Source: DSWT01 sp049975385 (lineage in GTDB: Bacteria; Chloroflexota; Anaerolineae; B4-G1; SLSP01). From it: a stretch of 19,792 bases of DNA. The stretch is taken from contig JBNGDO010000094.1 in assembly GCA_049975385.1 (NCBI GenBank), positions 1 to 19,792 of the forward strand, in the 5' to 3' direction. Shown piece after piece: positions 6,754 to 12,663 of this stretch; the first letter of the stretch is position 1, and each line of letters starts with the position of its first letter. The notes beneath the pieces are model-generated. The model did not search any database and was not told the origin of the DNA. It worked only from the letters and a program-made list of their open reading frames with translations. The position numbers and the translations under genes are program-made.

Positions 6754-6783
6754 GGCTTTTTCGTAATCCAGGAGGAAAATAGA

Positions 6784-6927
6784 ATGAGCGCGTATTCATT
6801 GGATGAGCTTATTGCAAAATGGAAGCTGGCGGAGGTGACGCCAGAACAGACCATCGGGCAAATGCTTCTGCTTTTACAAACCTTGCTGGAACGGCTCGAA
6901 GCCGTGGAAAAGAAACTGAAACGCTGA
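6784..6927 (+). CDS. Small helical protein (47 aa)
   Basis: Not recognised. ATG 6784 stands 8 nt after GGAGGA (6771-6776) and the frame closes with TGA at 6925. The protein starts MSAYSLDELIAKWKLAEVTPEQ, then forms one long amphipathic helix with a leucine-rich face (IGQMLLLLQTLLERLEAVEKKLKR), a likely coiled coil that could drive oligomerisation. It is the first gene after the promoter/operator, and only 14 nt separate it from the GH130 gene, so the two should be co-transcribed. The TPEQ-IGQ phrase between two helices resembles other short two-helix proteins. It may be a partner or modulator of the HTH regulator; this is inference only. Confidence 0.7.
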   Translation: MSAYSLDELIAKWKLAEVTPEQTIGQMLLLLQTLLERLEAVEKKLKR

Positions 6928-6941
6928 TAAGGAGGCGTTTT

Positions 6942-7820
6942 ATGCTACGTTTACACCGTGTCGGCAACGGGCCGATCATGACCCCGCGAAAGGATGTTCC
7001 CTGGGAAAAGGACACCGTCTTCAATACCGCCGCGATCCACGATGGCGGCAAGTTCCACCTGCTGTACCGCGCCGTGGCGCACAATCCCGGCGATCCGAAC
7101 CGCTCGTGCATCGGTTACGCCGTCAGCGATGATGGCGTCCATTTCAAGCGGTTGGATGATCCAGTGCTCGCGTCCAACACGGTTCCTGAGGAATCACAGG
7201 GCGTCGAAGACCCGCGCGTGACCAAGATCGGCGACACGTTCTACATGTGCTACACCGCCTACGATCTCCGGCGCACGCAAGTCGCGCTGGCGTCGTCCAC
7301 CGGCCTGATCCACTGGCAGCGACACGGCATCGTCATCCCGAGTATGCTCTTCGGCAACAACAAGGATGCGGCGCTCTTCCCGGAAAAAATCGGCGGGCGC
7401 TACTGTATGCTACATCGCCCGGAGCCGGATATCTACCTGGCCTTCTCCGACGATCTGCATCATTGGACCGACCACGTCTGCATCATGAAGCCGGAGTTCG
7501 ACTGGGAAACGACCAAAATCGGCGGGGGCGCGCAGCCTATCAAAACCGACAAGGGCTGGCTGCTGATCTACCACGGCGTAGACGAGAAGCTGTGGTATCG
7601 CCTTGGCGTCGCCTTGCTCGATATCGACGATCCTACCAAAGTCATCGCGCGCCAGCCTGAATGGATTTTGCAGCCGGAAGCCGATTGGGAGATCGTTGGC
7701 GACGTCAACAACGTCGTCTTCACCTGCGGGGCTATCCTGCTGGGGCGGGAACTGTGGGTCTACTACGGCGCAGCGGATACCGTCATCGGCCTGGCGAAGG
7801 GCAACCTCGACGACTTCTAA
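6942..7820 (+). CDS. GH130 family glycoside phosphorylase/hydrolase
   Basis: A 292-aa cytoplasmic enzyme with a five-bladed beta-propeller pattern typical of glycoside hydrolase family 130 (PF04041). That family mostly phosphorolyses beta-mannosides to mannose-1-phosphate. Visible signatures are FNTAAIHDGGKFHLLYRA (27-44), the family-diagnostic GVEDPRV (87-93) in which the Asp is the usual general acid, MLHRPEPDIYLAFSDDLHHW in the middle, and KIGGGAQPI with WLLIYHGVD further on. The start ATG 6942 follows GGAGG at 6931-6935; a longer in-frame reading would overlap the upstream small gene and is rejected. Whether it acts on mannosyl-glucose, mannobiose or N-glycan mannosides cannot be decided. 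No sugar transporter is nearby, so it may serve internal turnover or rely on distant uptake genes. Confidence 0.88.
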   Translation: MLRLHRVGNGPIMTPRKDVPWEKDTVFNTAAIHDGGKFHLLYRAVAHNPGDPNRSCIGYAVSDDGVHFKRLDDPVLASNTVPEESQGVEDPRVTKIGDTFYMCYTAYDLRRTQVALASSTGLIHWQRHGIVIPSMLFGNNKDAALFPEKIGGRYCMLHRPEPDIYLAFSDDLHHWTDHVCIMKPEFDWETTKIGGGAQPIKTDKGWLLIYHGVDEKLWYRLGVALLDIDDPTKVIARQPEWILQPEADWEIVGDVNNVVFTCGAILLGRELWVYYGAADTVIGLAKGNLDDF

Positions 7821-7824
7821 CTTA

Positions 7825-7853
7825 TTGCATACACAACGGGAAAGTGGTACAAT
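7825..7853 (+). promoter_or_regulatory. Promoter with extended -10 for the 36-aa peptide gene
   Basis: TTGCAT (7825-7830), a 17-nt spacer and TACAAT (7848-7853), with TG one base before the -10 box (extended -10). It lies between the GH130 stop and the peptide gene, giving the peptide its own transcript of about 200 nt. Confidence 0.7.
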
Positions 7854-7900
7854 GTGCATAACATTGAGCGATAACAATGCCCATATGAGAGGAGCGCAAA

Positions 7901-8011
7901 ATGGAAAAGCAAACATATGAAGTACCGGTCATCGTTTACAAAGGCGACCTGGAAATCCAGGCTGGCAGCCCGTTGAGCGTGGTTGACGACTTCGAAGACT
8001 GGGATTTCTAG
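7901..8011 (+). CDS. 36-aa peptide, candidate RiPP (lasso-like) precursor
   Basis: A short gene with ATG 7901, an AGGAG site (7889-7893) and TAG at 8009-8011. The N-terminal half reads TYEVPVIVYKGDLEIQ. It fits the YxxPx(I/L)xxxG pattern of lasso-type leader peptides bound by the RiPP recognition element: Y6, P9, I11, G15. After a possible cleavage region around AGS (21-23) comes an acidic, aromatic tail (SPLSVVDDFEDWDF). Gly22 or Ser23 could be residue 1 of a core, with Asp29 or Asp30 at ring position 7-9. The canonical Thr at leader position -2 is absent (Gln or Ala instead), and no B, C or E enzyme genes lie in the window. It is framed by its own promoter and a strong terminator. Expression is likely; the RiPP call is inference. 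Confidence 0.65.
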   Translation: MEKQTYEVPVIVYKGDLEIQAGSPLSVVDDFEDWDF

Positions 8012-8035
8012 TCCACACAACACTGTAACCAACGC

Positions 8036-8067
8036 AACAGGCCCCGACAATGTCGGGGCCTGTTTTT
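8036..8067 (+). terminator. Strong intrinsic terminator
   Basis: A 13-bp GC-rich perfect stem AACAGGCCCCGAC / GTCGGGGCCTGTT with a 3-nt AAT loop runs into five T residues. It ends the 36-aa peptide transcript and probably the GH130 operon. Confidence 0.92.
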
Positions 8068-8080
8068 GTTACGCTTGTGG

Positions 8081-8568
8081 AATCTATTTTCCGTCCGCCT
8101 TTTAATTTCGAGCAGGTTCCCAGGCCATTCCCGAAAAGTCTATCACTGCGTGACGGGTTAAAAATCCGGATTTGAAAATTCAAGCTTCTAGCGTTTCTCT
8201 GCTGGATTCCGATACAACTTGGAGTATTTTGCATTTTAAGAATCGATCAGAATTTTAAAAACTGGCTTCTTTCTGACTCAGGCTTTCGGAAAATCCCAGA
8301 AGCTTCTTAAAGCCTTAATCCGGGGAATTTAACTGCAATTTTGGGGATTTAATTTGAACACAGGATTTTCCAGTTTAAAAGCTATCGATTCGTGATTTTC
8401 ACACATTGGCGGATTCTTTAAATGCATTGAATCGAATCTGGATAATTTGGCGATAGAAAATCTTGACAAGACTTTGAAACTTCGACTTTGGCAAATTCCA
8501 GAATTTGAATCTCCAAGTTTCGAATCCTCCAAATCCCTAAATCTTCAAATCCACTCGTTGGATCGCGT
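8081..8568. other. AT-rich non-coding island of degenerate words
   Basis: About 490 bases with no credible gene and a sharp composition change from the GC-rich surroundings. It is built of short related words (GGATTT/AAATCC, GAATTT, TTTCGAA, GAATC), the right half tending to repeat the inverse of the left half. No transposase remnant or conserved RNA could be recognised. Confidence 0.5.
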
Positions 8569-8584
8569 CTGATGAATAATGACT

Positions 8585-8677
8585 GGTGATAAGGTATCAA
8601 GGATCAGAAACAGCGCGACGTGCTGCCGAGTCTCCGATCCCCAATCCCTGATCCCTAATCCCTGATCACAAATCACC
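8585..8677. repeat. GATCA/AATCCCTGATC word tract with inverse arms
   Basis: The left arm GGTGAT...GGATCAG (8585-8607) is answered by the right arm GATCCCCAATCCCTGATCCC...AATCACC (about 8635-8677), with words repeated imperfectly. It is the same style of element as the one inside leuS. Confidence 0.6.
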
Positions 8678-8730
8678 GTAAGGAAGTCTGGGTGAGCGGG
8701 AACCTGTTTGCCCACCCAGATCTCCTTACG
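8677..8730 (-). terminator. Long hairpin downstream of the sigma factor gene
   Basis: Two 18-nt arms (8677-8694 and 8713-8730; CGTAAGGA...TCTGGGTG against its complement) pair at 16 of 18 positions around an 18-nt loop. It lies 39 nt past the sigma factor stop and could end that transcript, although there is no T tract. Confidence 0.4.
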
Positions 8731-8769
8731 TTCGATCCGCCGGATCGTCCCGATCCGCAAAGCCCTGGT

Positions 8770-9348
8770 TTACAACCGCGCCCGACGCTGGATCCGCCGC
8801 AGCGCACGGCTCTTGTGCTGTCGCACAGCCTCTTCACTCATCCCGGAGGCCTGCGCGATCTCGCCGGTACTGCGGCCATGAAAATAGCCGGTCAACACCC
8901 GCTGTTGCAGCGGTGAGAGCCGGGTTATGTCGTCGCACAACTTCGCGATCCGCTCCTGATGCTCGATAAGGCTTTCCAGGCTAGGCCGGTCGCTCTCGAA
9001 CAAAGCAAGCCGCGCATCGTCCAGCGCCACATAGCGCCATGACCGCCGTCGCGCCTCCCGGATCTTGTTGCGCGCAATACCTTTGACGTAGGCCGTAAAA
9101 GGGATGTCCAGCCGGGGTTCGTAACGCCCACCCTCGACTTGCTCGTAAGCCGTCGCGATTGCATCGTGGACGATGTCATCATCGGGCGTCACCGTGTCGT
9201 TCGTCACACGCACGAACGCCATCACCGAGGGCACACCCACACTCGCGTACCATTCCTCCCACGCCACCGCCCGATCCTTCGGGTTGTCATTGACCGCGGG
9301 TAAGAGCCGTTCTACCAAGACTTCGTTAGACTTTTGTCGCGTTTCCAC
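8770..9348 (-). CDS. ECF-like sigma-70 family RNA polymerase sigma factor
   Basis: A 192-aa sigma factor that would direct RNA polymerase to a dedicated promoter set. Region 2 covers roughly residues 35-95 (PDDDIVHDAIATAYEQV, then FTAYVKGIARNKIREARRR, the -10-binding helix area). Region 4 covers residues ~140-188 (LSPLQQRVLTGYFHGRSTGEIAQASGMSEEAVRQHKSRALRRI), a clear HTH for the -35 box. The GTG start at 9348 is chosen because AGGAG lies 7 nt upstream; the frame stays open further up but without such a site. No anti-sigma gene is adjacent, so control must be elsewhere or by expression. The spacing between regions 2 and 4 (about 45 residues) fits the ECF type without region 3. Confidence 0.85.
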   Translation of the reverse strand: METRQKSNEVLVERLLPAVNDNPKDRAVAWEEWYASVGVPSVMAFVRVTNDTVTPDDDIVHDAIATAYEQVEGGRYEPRLDIPFTAYVKGIARNKIREARRRSWRYVALDDARLALFESDRPSLESLIEHQERIAKLCDDITRLSPLQQRVLTGYFHGRSTGEIAQASGMSEEAVRQHKSRALRRIQRRARL

Positions 9349-9430
9349 AAGCGTTCTCCTTTTTGTGTGAAGCTGGCGACGGATCCAACGAAGGGGTCTT
9401 CTATTCAACTGTTAAGGAGCAAGAGTGTCA

Positions 9431-9463
9431 GGTAGTCGTTAGTCGGATAGTCAAATAGTCGGG
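9431..9463. repeat. AGTCG word tract upstream of the sigma factor gene
   Basis: TAGTCG-type words are repeated four times. Its first 22 bases (9431-9452) are the reverse complement of 19697-19718 at 21 of 22 positions, so it is a dispersed element family. It sits in the 5' region of the sigma factor transcript. Confidence 0.6.
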
Positions 9464-9548
9464 TGATGAGATGGGGCTTGAGCGATCGTTCGACATTGAA
9501 CTGCCATGAACTCTATGCAGTTTACCACACTTTTGTGACAAGTCACGT

Positions 9549-9586
9549 CATAATCGACCTATACGGTTTCTCTCCAGTCGATTATG
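9549..9586. repeat. Inverted repeat CATAATCGAC ... GTCGATTATG
   Basis: Perfect 10-bp arms around an 18-nt loop lie about 200 bp upstream of the sigma factor start. ATGCATCT twice in tandem and a T7 run follow on the + strand. It could be an operator for the sigma gene or a terminator facing right. A small GTGACAAGTCAC palindrome is next to it. Confidence 0.4.
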
Positions 9587-9614
9587 CATCTATGCATCTT
9601 TTTTTGCCTTATGT

Positions 9615-9787
9615 AGCAGCCTGGTGATCGAGCACCACCTGACGTGGTCAAGACCGCCGACTGGATCATCGGCCTCGGCCCCGACGGCGGCGACGCGGGC
9701 GGGCGGCTGGTGGCTCAAGGGACGCCGGAGGCGGTGGCGGCGGTTGATGGGTCGTATACGGGACGATATTTGAAAATGGTGTTGTAA
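9615..9787 (+). pseudogene. uvrA: Relic of the 3' end of uvrA (excinuclease ATPase), frameshifted
   Basis: The bases 9621-9641 read LVIEHHL; after a one-base loss at about 9642 the frame continues VVKTADWIIGLGPDGGDAGGRLV, then AQGTPEAVAAVDGSYTGRYLKMVL and TAA at 9785. This is the characteristic C-terminus of UvrA (VIEHHLDVVKTADWIIDLGPEGG, then a GTPEE motif and GSYTGRYL). Everything upstream of about 60 codons is missing, replaced by a T-rich spacer. There is no start codon or ribosome-binding site. It is therefore a dead remnant, not a small gene. A full uvrA presumably exists elsewhere, but cannot be seen here. The frameshift could be a sequencing error, but truncation cannot. Confidence 0.85.
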
Positions 9788-9805
9788 CGCGTATATAACC
9801 GTAGA

Positions 9806-9896
9806 GGCGAGGCATTCCCCGTAGAGCCGTTCTTACCCCGGCATCTTGGAATCCATAGGTGTATGCACAGAAGATATCTGGTGGGAATGCCTCGCC
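9806..9896. repeat. Perfect 14-bp inverted repeat around 63 nt
   Basis: GGCGAGGCATTCCC (9806-9819) and GGGAATGCCTCGCC (9883-9896). The 63-nt interior shows no further strong structure. It lies between the uvrA relic and the end of a TPR gene and looks like a small interspersed (MITE-like) element. Confidence 0.6.
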
Positions 9897-9909
9897 CTTG
9901 CAATACCCG

Positions 9910-11172
9910 TTACGATTGAAAGATAATCACCAGAGTCGCCACCCAAGAATAGATGATCCACCCAAAGCCGAAGATCGCCGCGAGGAGCGCGGCGAAGCCC
10001 AGGGCCACGGGATGCCCGATGACCGCAGCGACGCACGCGAGCAGGACGAGTAACGCCATCCCGGCAGTATAAACGCTCAACACGATCCGCCCCCACCCCT
10101 TGCGCGCGTGGAAAATGCCCGCGACGGGCGCGAGGAGCGCCAGCGCGCCCACGGTAAGGGCAAGGAAGCCGAGGTTGCGCGCCAGCAGCGCGAGGAGCAC
10201 GCTGAATTCGGCGGAGAGCAGGCAAATCGCCATCCAGGTGGAGGCAACCATGTCTTCATCGGAGAGCGCCAGCCGCCCGAAACGGTCGAAGCGCAGGAGG
10301 AGGGCAAAGAGCGGGTCCGCGACCCACGTGAGGAACGCGAAGAAGCGGAAAAGCAGCAAAATCGGGAACACCACAAGCCACAGCGGCGCGAACGCGCGCG
10401 CCGCCATCCGCAGCGCTACACGGATGCCGTGCAGCACGCCGACCACGCCCCACTGTTCCTCCTCGGTGAGGCGCGACATCCACAGGAAGTAGCGCAGCAG
10501 CAGCCGGTAGACGAGGTTGCGCGCTTTCATCGCCTCGACGATGCCTTCCCGCGCCCACGCCGACTGCGGATTCAGGCGCAGCGCCTCGCGGAAGGCGTCG
10601 AATGCCTCTTTGATCTTGTCGCGGTGCAGCAGCGCCCAACCGTAGTTGGCGTGCGTCAATGCGTTCTCCGGGGCGCGGGCCAGCGCCGCCGCCAGCGGCA
10701 CCTCGGCCTCCACCTTGCGGCCCATCCGTACCAGGGCCATCGCCTGCAAGTTGAGGCAGGTGATGTGTTCCGGATCGCACTGCAAGCCGGCTTCAGCCGC
10801 TTCGAGCGCGCGCTTCCAATCGCGCTTGCGGATGTAGATGCGGCCGACGACGGCGTGGTACGTCGCCGAGTTCGGGTCGAGGCGCAGCGCTTCGCGGATG
10901 GAGCGCAGGGCATCGTCCATGCGGTTCTGGTCCAGCAGAATTAATGCGCGGACGTAGTGAGGGTAGTCAGCATCGGGGGCCAGGCCAATGGCAATACGGC
11001 TTTCGCGCAGCGCCTCTTCGTTGCGATCCTGGTAGTAGAGGGCGAGCGCCAGAAGTGCGTGGGCGTGTGCGTCGTTCGGTGCAGCAGCCAGCGCCCGTCG
11101 CAGCGCGGACTCGGCGTCTTTGTAACGCCGGGTTCGCACGAGCAATTGGGCTTGGGCAAGGTGTTTGTTCAT
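9910..11172 (-). CDS. TPR protein with C-terminal membrane domain (paralogue A)
   Basis: A 420-aa protein. Residues 1-215 hold about six tetratricopeptide repeats (for example YKDAESALRRALAAAPNDAHAHALLALAL, NALTHANYGWALLHR, AFDAFREALRLNPQSAWAREG). Two stretches of the same type, 79-104 and 113-136, fit degenerate repeats. A conserved helix VYRLLLRYFLWMSRL (221-235) is followed by hydrophobic segments at about 261-290, 311-330, 334-353, 364-386 and 390-417. The TPR part should project into the cytoplasm as a protein-docking scaffold anchored by the membrane part. The next gene upstream, 11286-12533, is a full-length paralogue with the same order, so an ancient tandem duplication is clear. Function unknown; the nearby TPR-AAA+ ATPase suggests a joint machine. 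Confidence 0.88.
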   Translation of the reverse strand: MNKHLAQAQLLVRTRRYKDAESALRRALAAAPNDAHAHALLALALYYQDRNEEALRESRIAIGLAPDADYPHYVRALILLDQNRMDDALRSIREALRLDPNSATYHAVVGRIYIRKRDWKRALEAAEAGLQCDPEHITCLNLQAMALVRMGRKVEAEVPLAAALARAPENALTHANYGWALLHRDKIKEAFDAFREALRLNPQSAWAREGIVEAMKARNLVYRLLLRYFLWMSRLTEEEQWGVVGVLHGIRVALRMAARAFAPLWLVVFPILLLFRFFAFLTWVADPLFALLLRFDRFGRLALSDEDMVASTWMAICLLSAEFSVLLALLARNLGFLALTVGALALLAPVAGIFHARKGWGRIVLSVYTAGMALLVLLACVAAVIGHPVALGFAALLAAIFGFGWIIYSWVATLVIIFQS

Positions 11173-11181
11173 TCGTAATCC

Positions 11182-11286
11182 GCCCGGCGATCAATCGCCG
11201 GGCTACAGACACACGCCCCGTGAACGGGGCTTCAAAAGTCCGCTTGAGCGGGCGCGGTTCTGTAGCACGGGCGTTGACGCCCGTGC
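11182..11286. repeat. Multi-hairpin interspersed element
   Basis: Successive short palindromes: GCCCGGCGAT/ATCGCCGGGC (11182-11203), GCCCCGT/ACGGGGC (11215-11230), CCGCT/AGCGG (11240-11251) and GCACGGGCGT/ACGCCCGTGC (11265-11286). CTACAGA (11203-11209) also pairs with TCTGTAG (11259-11265) and encloses the middle two, giving a clover-like fold. It fills the whole gap between the TPR paralogues. Confidence 0.7.
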
Positions 11287-12533
11287 TATTTCATCGACGC
11301 CATAGCATTGGCAATCCACGAATACAATATCCAACCCCAGAAGAAGACCTCACTCAACTGCACGCCCAGCACCGAGCCGTTCAACCGGAGCAGCAGGCTG
11401 CTGAGGGCGATCAACGCCAGACCAGCGGTGTAAATGATGAGGAACAAACGTCGCTTCCCGCCGGGAAAGCTGAAAAGCCCGGCGACCGGTACAATGAGCA
11501 TAAATGCATTGAGGGCAACCGTCAAGAACAGGGGCTCCGCCAGGAACATGCCCGCGCCGAGGAAGCCAATCGCTGCCGCCAGACAGACCGCAACCCAATT
11601 CGATGCAGTGATGTCTTCTTCGGAAAGCGCCAGCCGGCCCATACGGTTGAAGCGCAGGAGCAGGTTGAACAACGGGCGCGCCGTCCACGAGAGGAAGACG
11701 AAGAACGTGTAGAGCAGATTCAGCGGGACGAGAATTGGGGCAAGTCCCGGATATTGCAGCGCCGCACCAGATGCCAGACGGTTCAGGAAGTACACGCCGA
11801 GGATCAGCCCCCAGCGCGTGTTCGACCCCAGGCGCGACATCCACAGAAAGTATCGCAGCATCACCCAGTAAATGGGATTGCGCGCCTTCAGCGCCTCGAC
11901 GACGCCTTCCCGCGCCCACGCCGACTGCGGATTCAGGCGCAGCGCCTCGCGGAAGTGTTGGAGCGCTTGCTCGTGCTGGCCACTGTGCAGCAGCGCCCAG
12001 CCCTGATTGGCATGGGTCGTCGGATTCTCCGGGTTCAGTGCAAGGATCGCTGAAAGGTTCTGCTCGGCCTCATCCTGCCGCCCGAGTTTCACCAACGCTG
12101 TCGCGCGGATGTTGTTGCACTGGATGTTCTGGGGATCGAAGCGCAGCCCAACCTCCACCGCGTCGAGCGCCTGCTGCCACTTCCGCTGGCGCAGATAGAT
12201 GCCGCCCATAGCGGCGTGAAAGCGCGGCATTTCGGGGGCAATGCGGATGGCGGTCCGGATCGCGGAGAGGGCTTCGTCGTACTTTTCCATTTCCGTGAGG
12301 ATGATGGCGCCGATGTAGTGTCCGTCCGGATTGCTGGGGGCATAGCGCACCGCGGCTTGCGCTTCGAGCAAGGCATCGGTTTCGTGCCCCAGGTGAAGCA
12401 GGGCAATCGCCAGCAGCGTGTGCGCTTTGGCGTCCGTGGGATCTTCAGCGATCGCACGCCACAACAACGCCTCCGCATCCTTGTAACGCGCGCGTTGCAG
12501 CAGCAGTTCGGCTTGGGCTAGATGGGTACTCAA
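11286..12533 (-). CDS. TPR protein with C-terminal membrane domain (paralogue B)
   Basis: A 415-aa paralogue of the neighbour at 9910-11172. Alignment by eye is colinear: HLAQAELLLQRARYKDAEALL matches HLAQAQLLVRTRRYKDAESAL, and LNPQSAWAREG is identical. So is the helix RYFLWMSRL, and SWTARPLFNLLLRFNRMGRLALSEED matches TWVADPLFALLLRFDRFGRLALSDED. About six TPRs are followed by four to five membrane segments. The paralogue points to the TTG at 12531-12533 as start; a GTG at 12557 in frame falls inside a palindrome and is less likely. Its TAG stop touches the last palindrome of the multi-hairpin element. Probable membrane scaffold for the TPR-AAA+ partner. Confidence 0.85.
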   Translation of the reverse strand: MSTHLAQAELLLQRARYKDAEALLWRAIAEDPTDAKAHTLLAIALLHLGHETDALLEAQAAVRYAPSNPDGHYIGAIILTEMEKYDEALSAIRTAIRIAPEMPRFHAAMGGIYLRQRKWQQALDAVEVGLRFDPQNIQCNNIRATALVKLGRQDEAEQNLSAILALNPENPTTHANQGWALLHSGQHEQALQHFREALRLNPQSAWAREGVVEALKARNPIYWVMLRYFLWMSRLGSNTRWGLILGVYFLNRLASGAALQYPGLAPILVPLNLLYTFFVFLSWTARPLFNLLLRFNRMGRLALSEEDITASNWVAVCLAAAIGFLGAGMFLAEPLFLTVALNAFMLIVPVAGLFSFPGGKRRLFLIIYTAGLALIALSSLLLRLNGSVLGVQLSEVFFWGWILYSWIANAMASMK

Positions 12534-12552
12534 ACGCTTGCCCTGAAAACAA

Positions 12553-12618
12553 ACCACGAATCTACACGAATATTCACAAATAGATCAGAATTAGTGTAAA
12601 TTCGTGAAGATTCATGGT
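12553..12618. repeat. Imperfect palindrome of GAATCT/ACGAAT words
   Basis: The left arm ACCACGAATCTACACGAAT... is mirrored by ...ATTCGTGAAGATTCATGGT, about four-fifths paired over 30 positions. It fills most of the gap between the TPR-AAA+ gene and paralogue B on the - strand. It has the look of a dispersed intergenic element, possibly also ending the ATPase transcript. Confidence 0.6.
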
Positions 12619-12663
12619 GAAAATACTCATCCACCCCCTGGTGAATGCCAGTTAAAACGGATT

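Noticed and set aside
6819..6941. N-terminal extension of the GH130 protein
   Set aside because: It overlaps the 47-aa gene in another frame; GH130 homology and the GGAGG site begin at 6931-6942.
8081..8568. Short - strand frames in the AT-rich island as genes
   Set aside because: Low-complexity translations made by the word repeats, without ribosome-binding sites.
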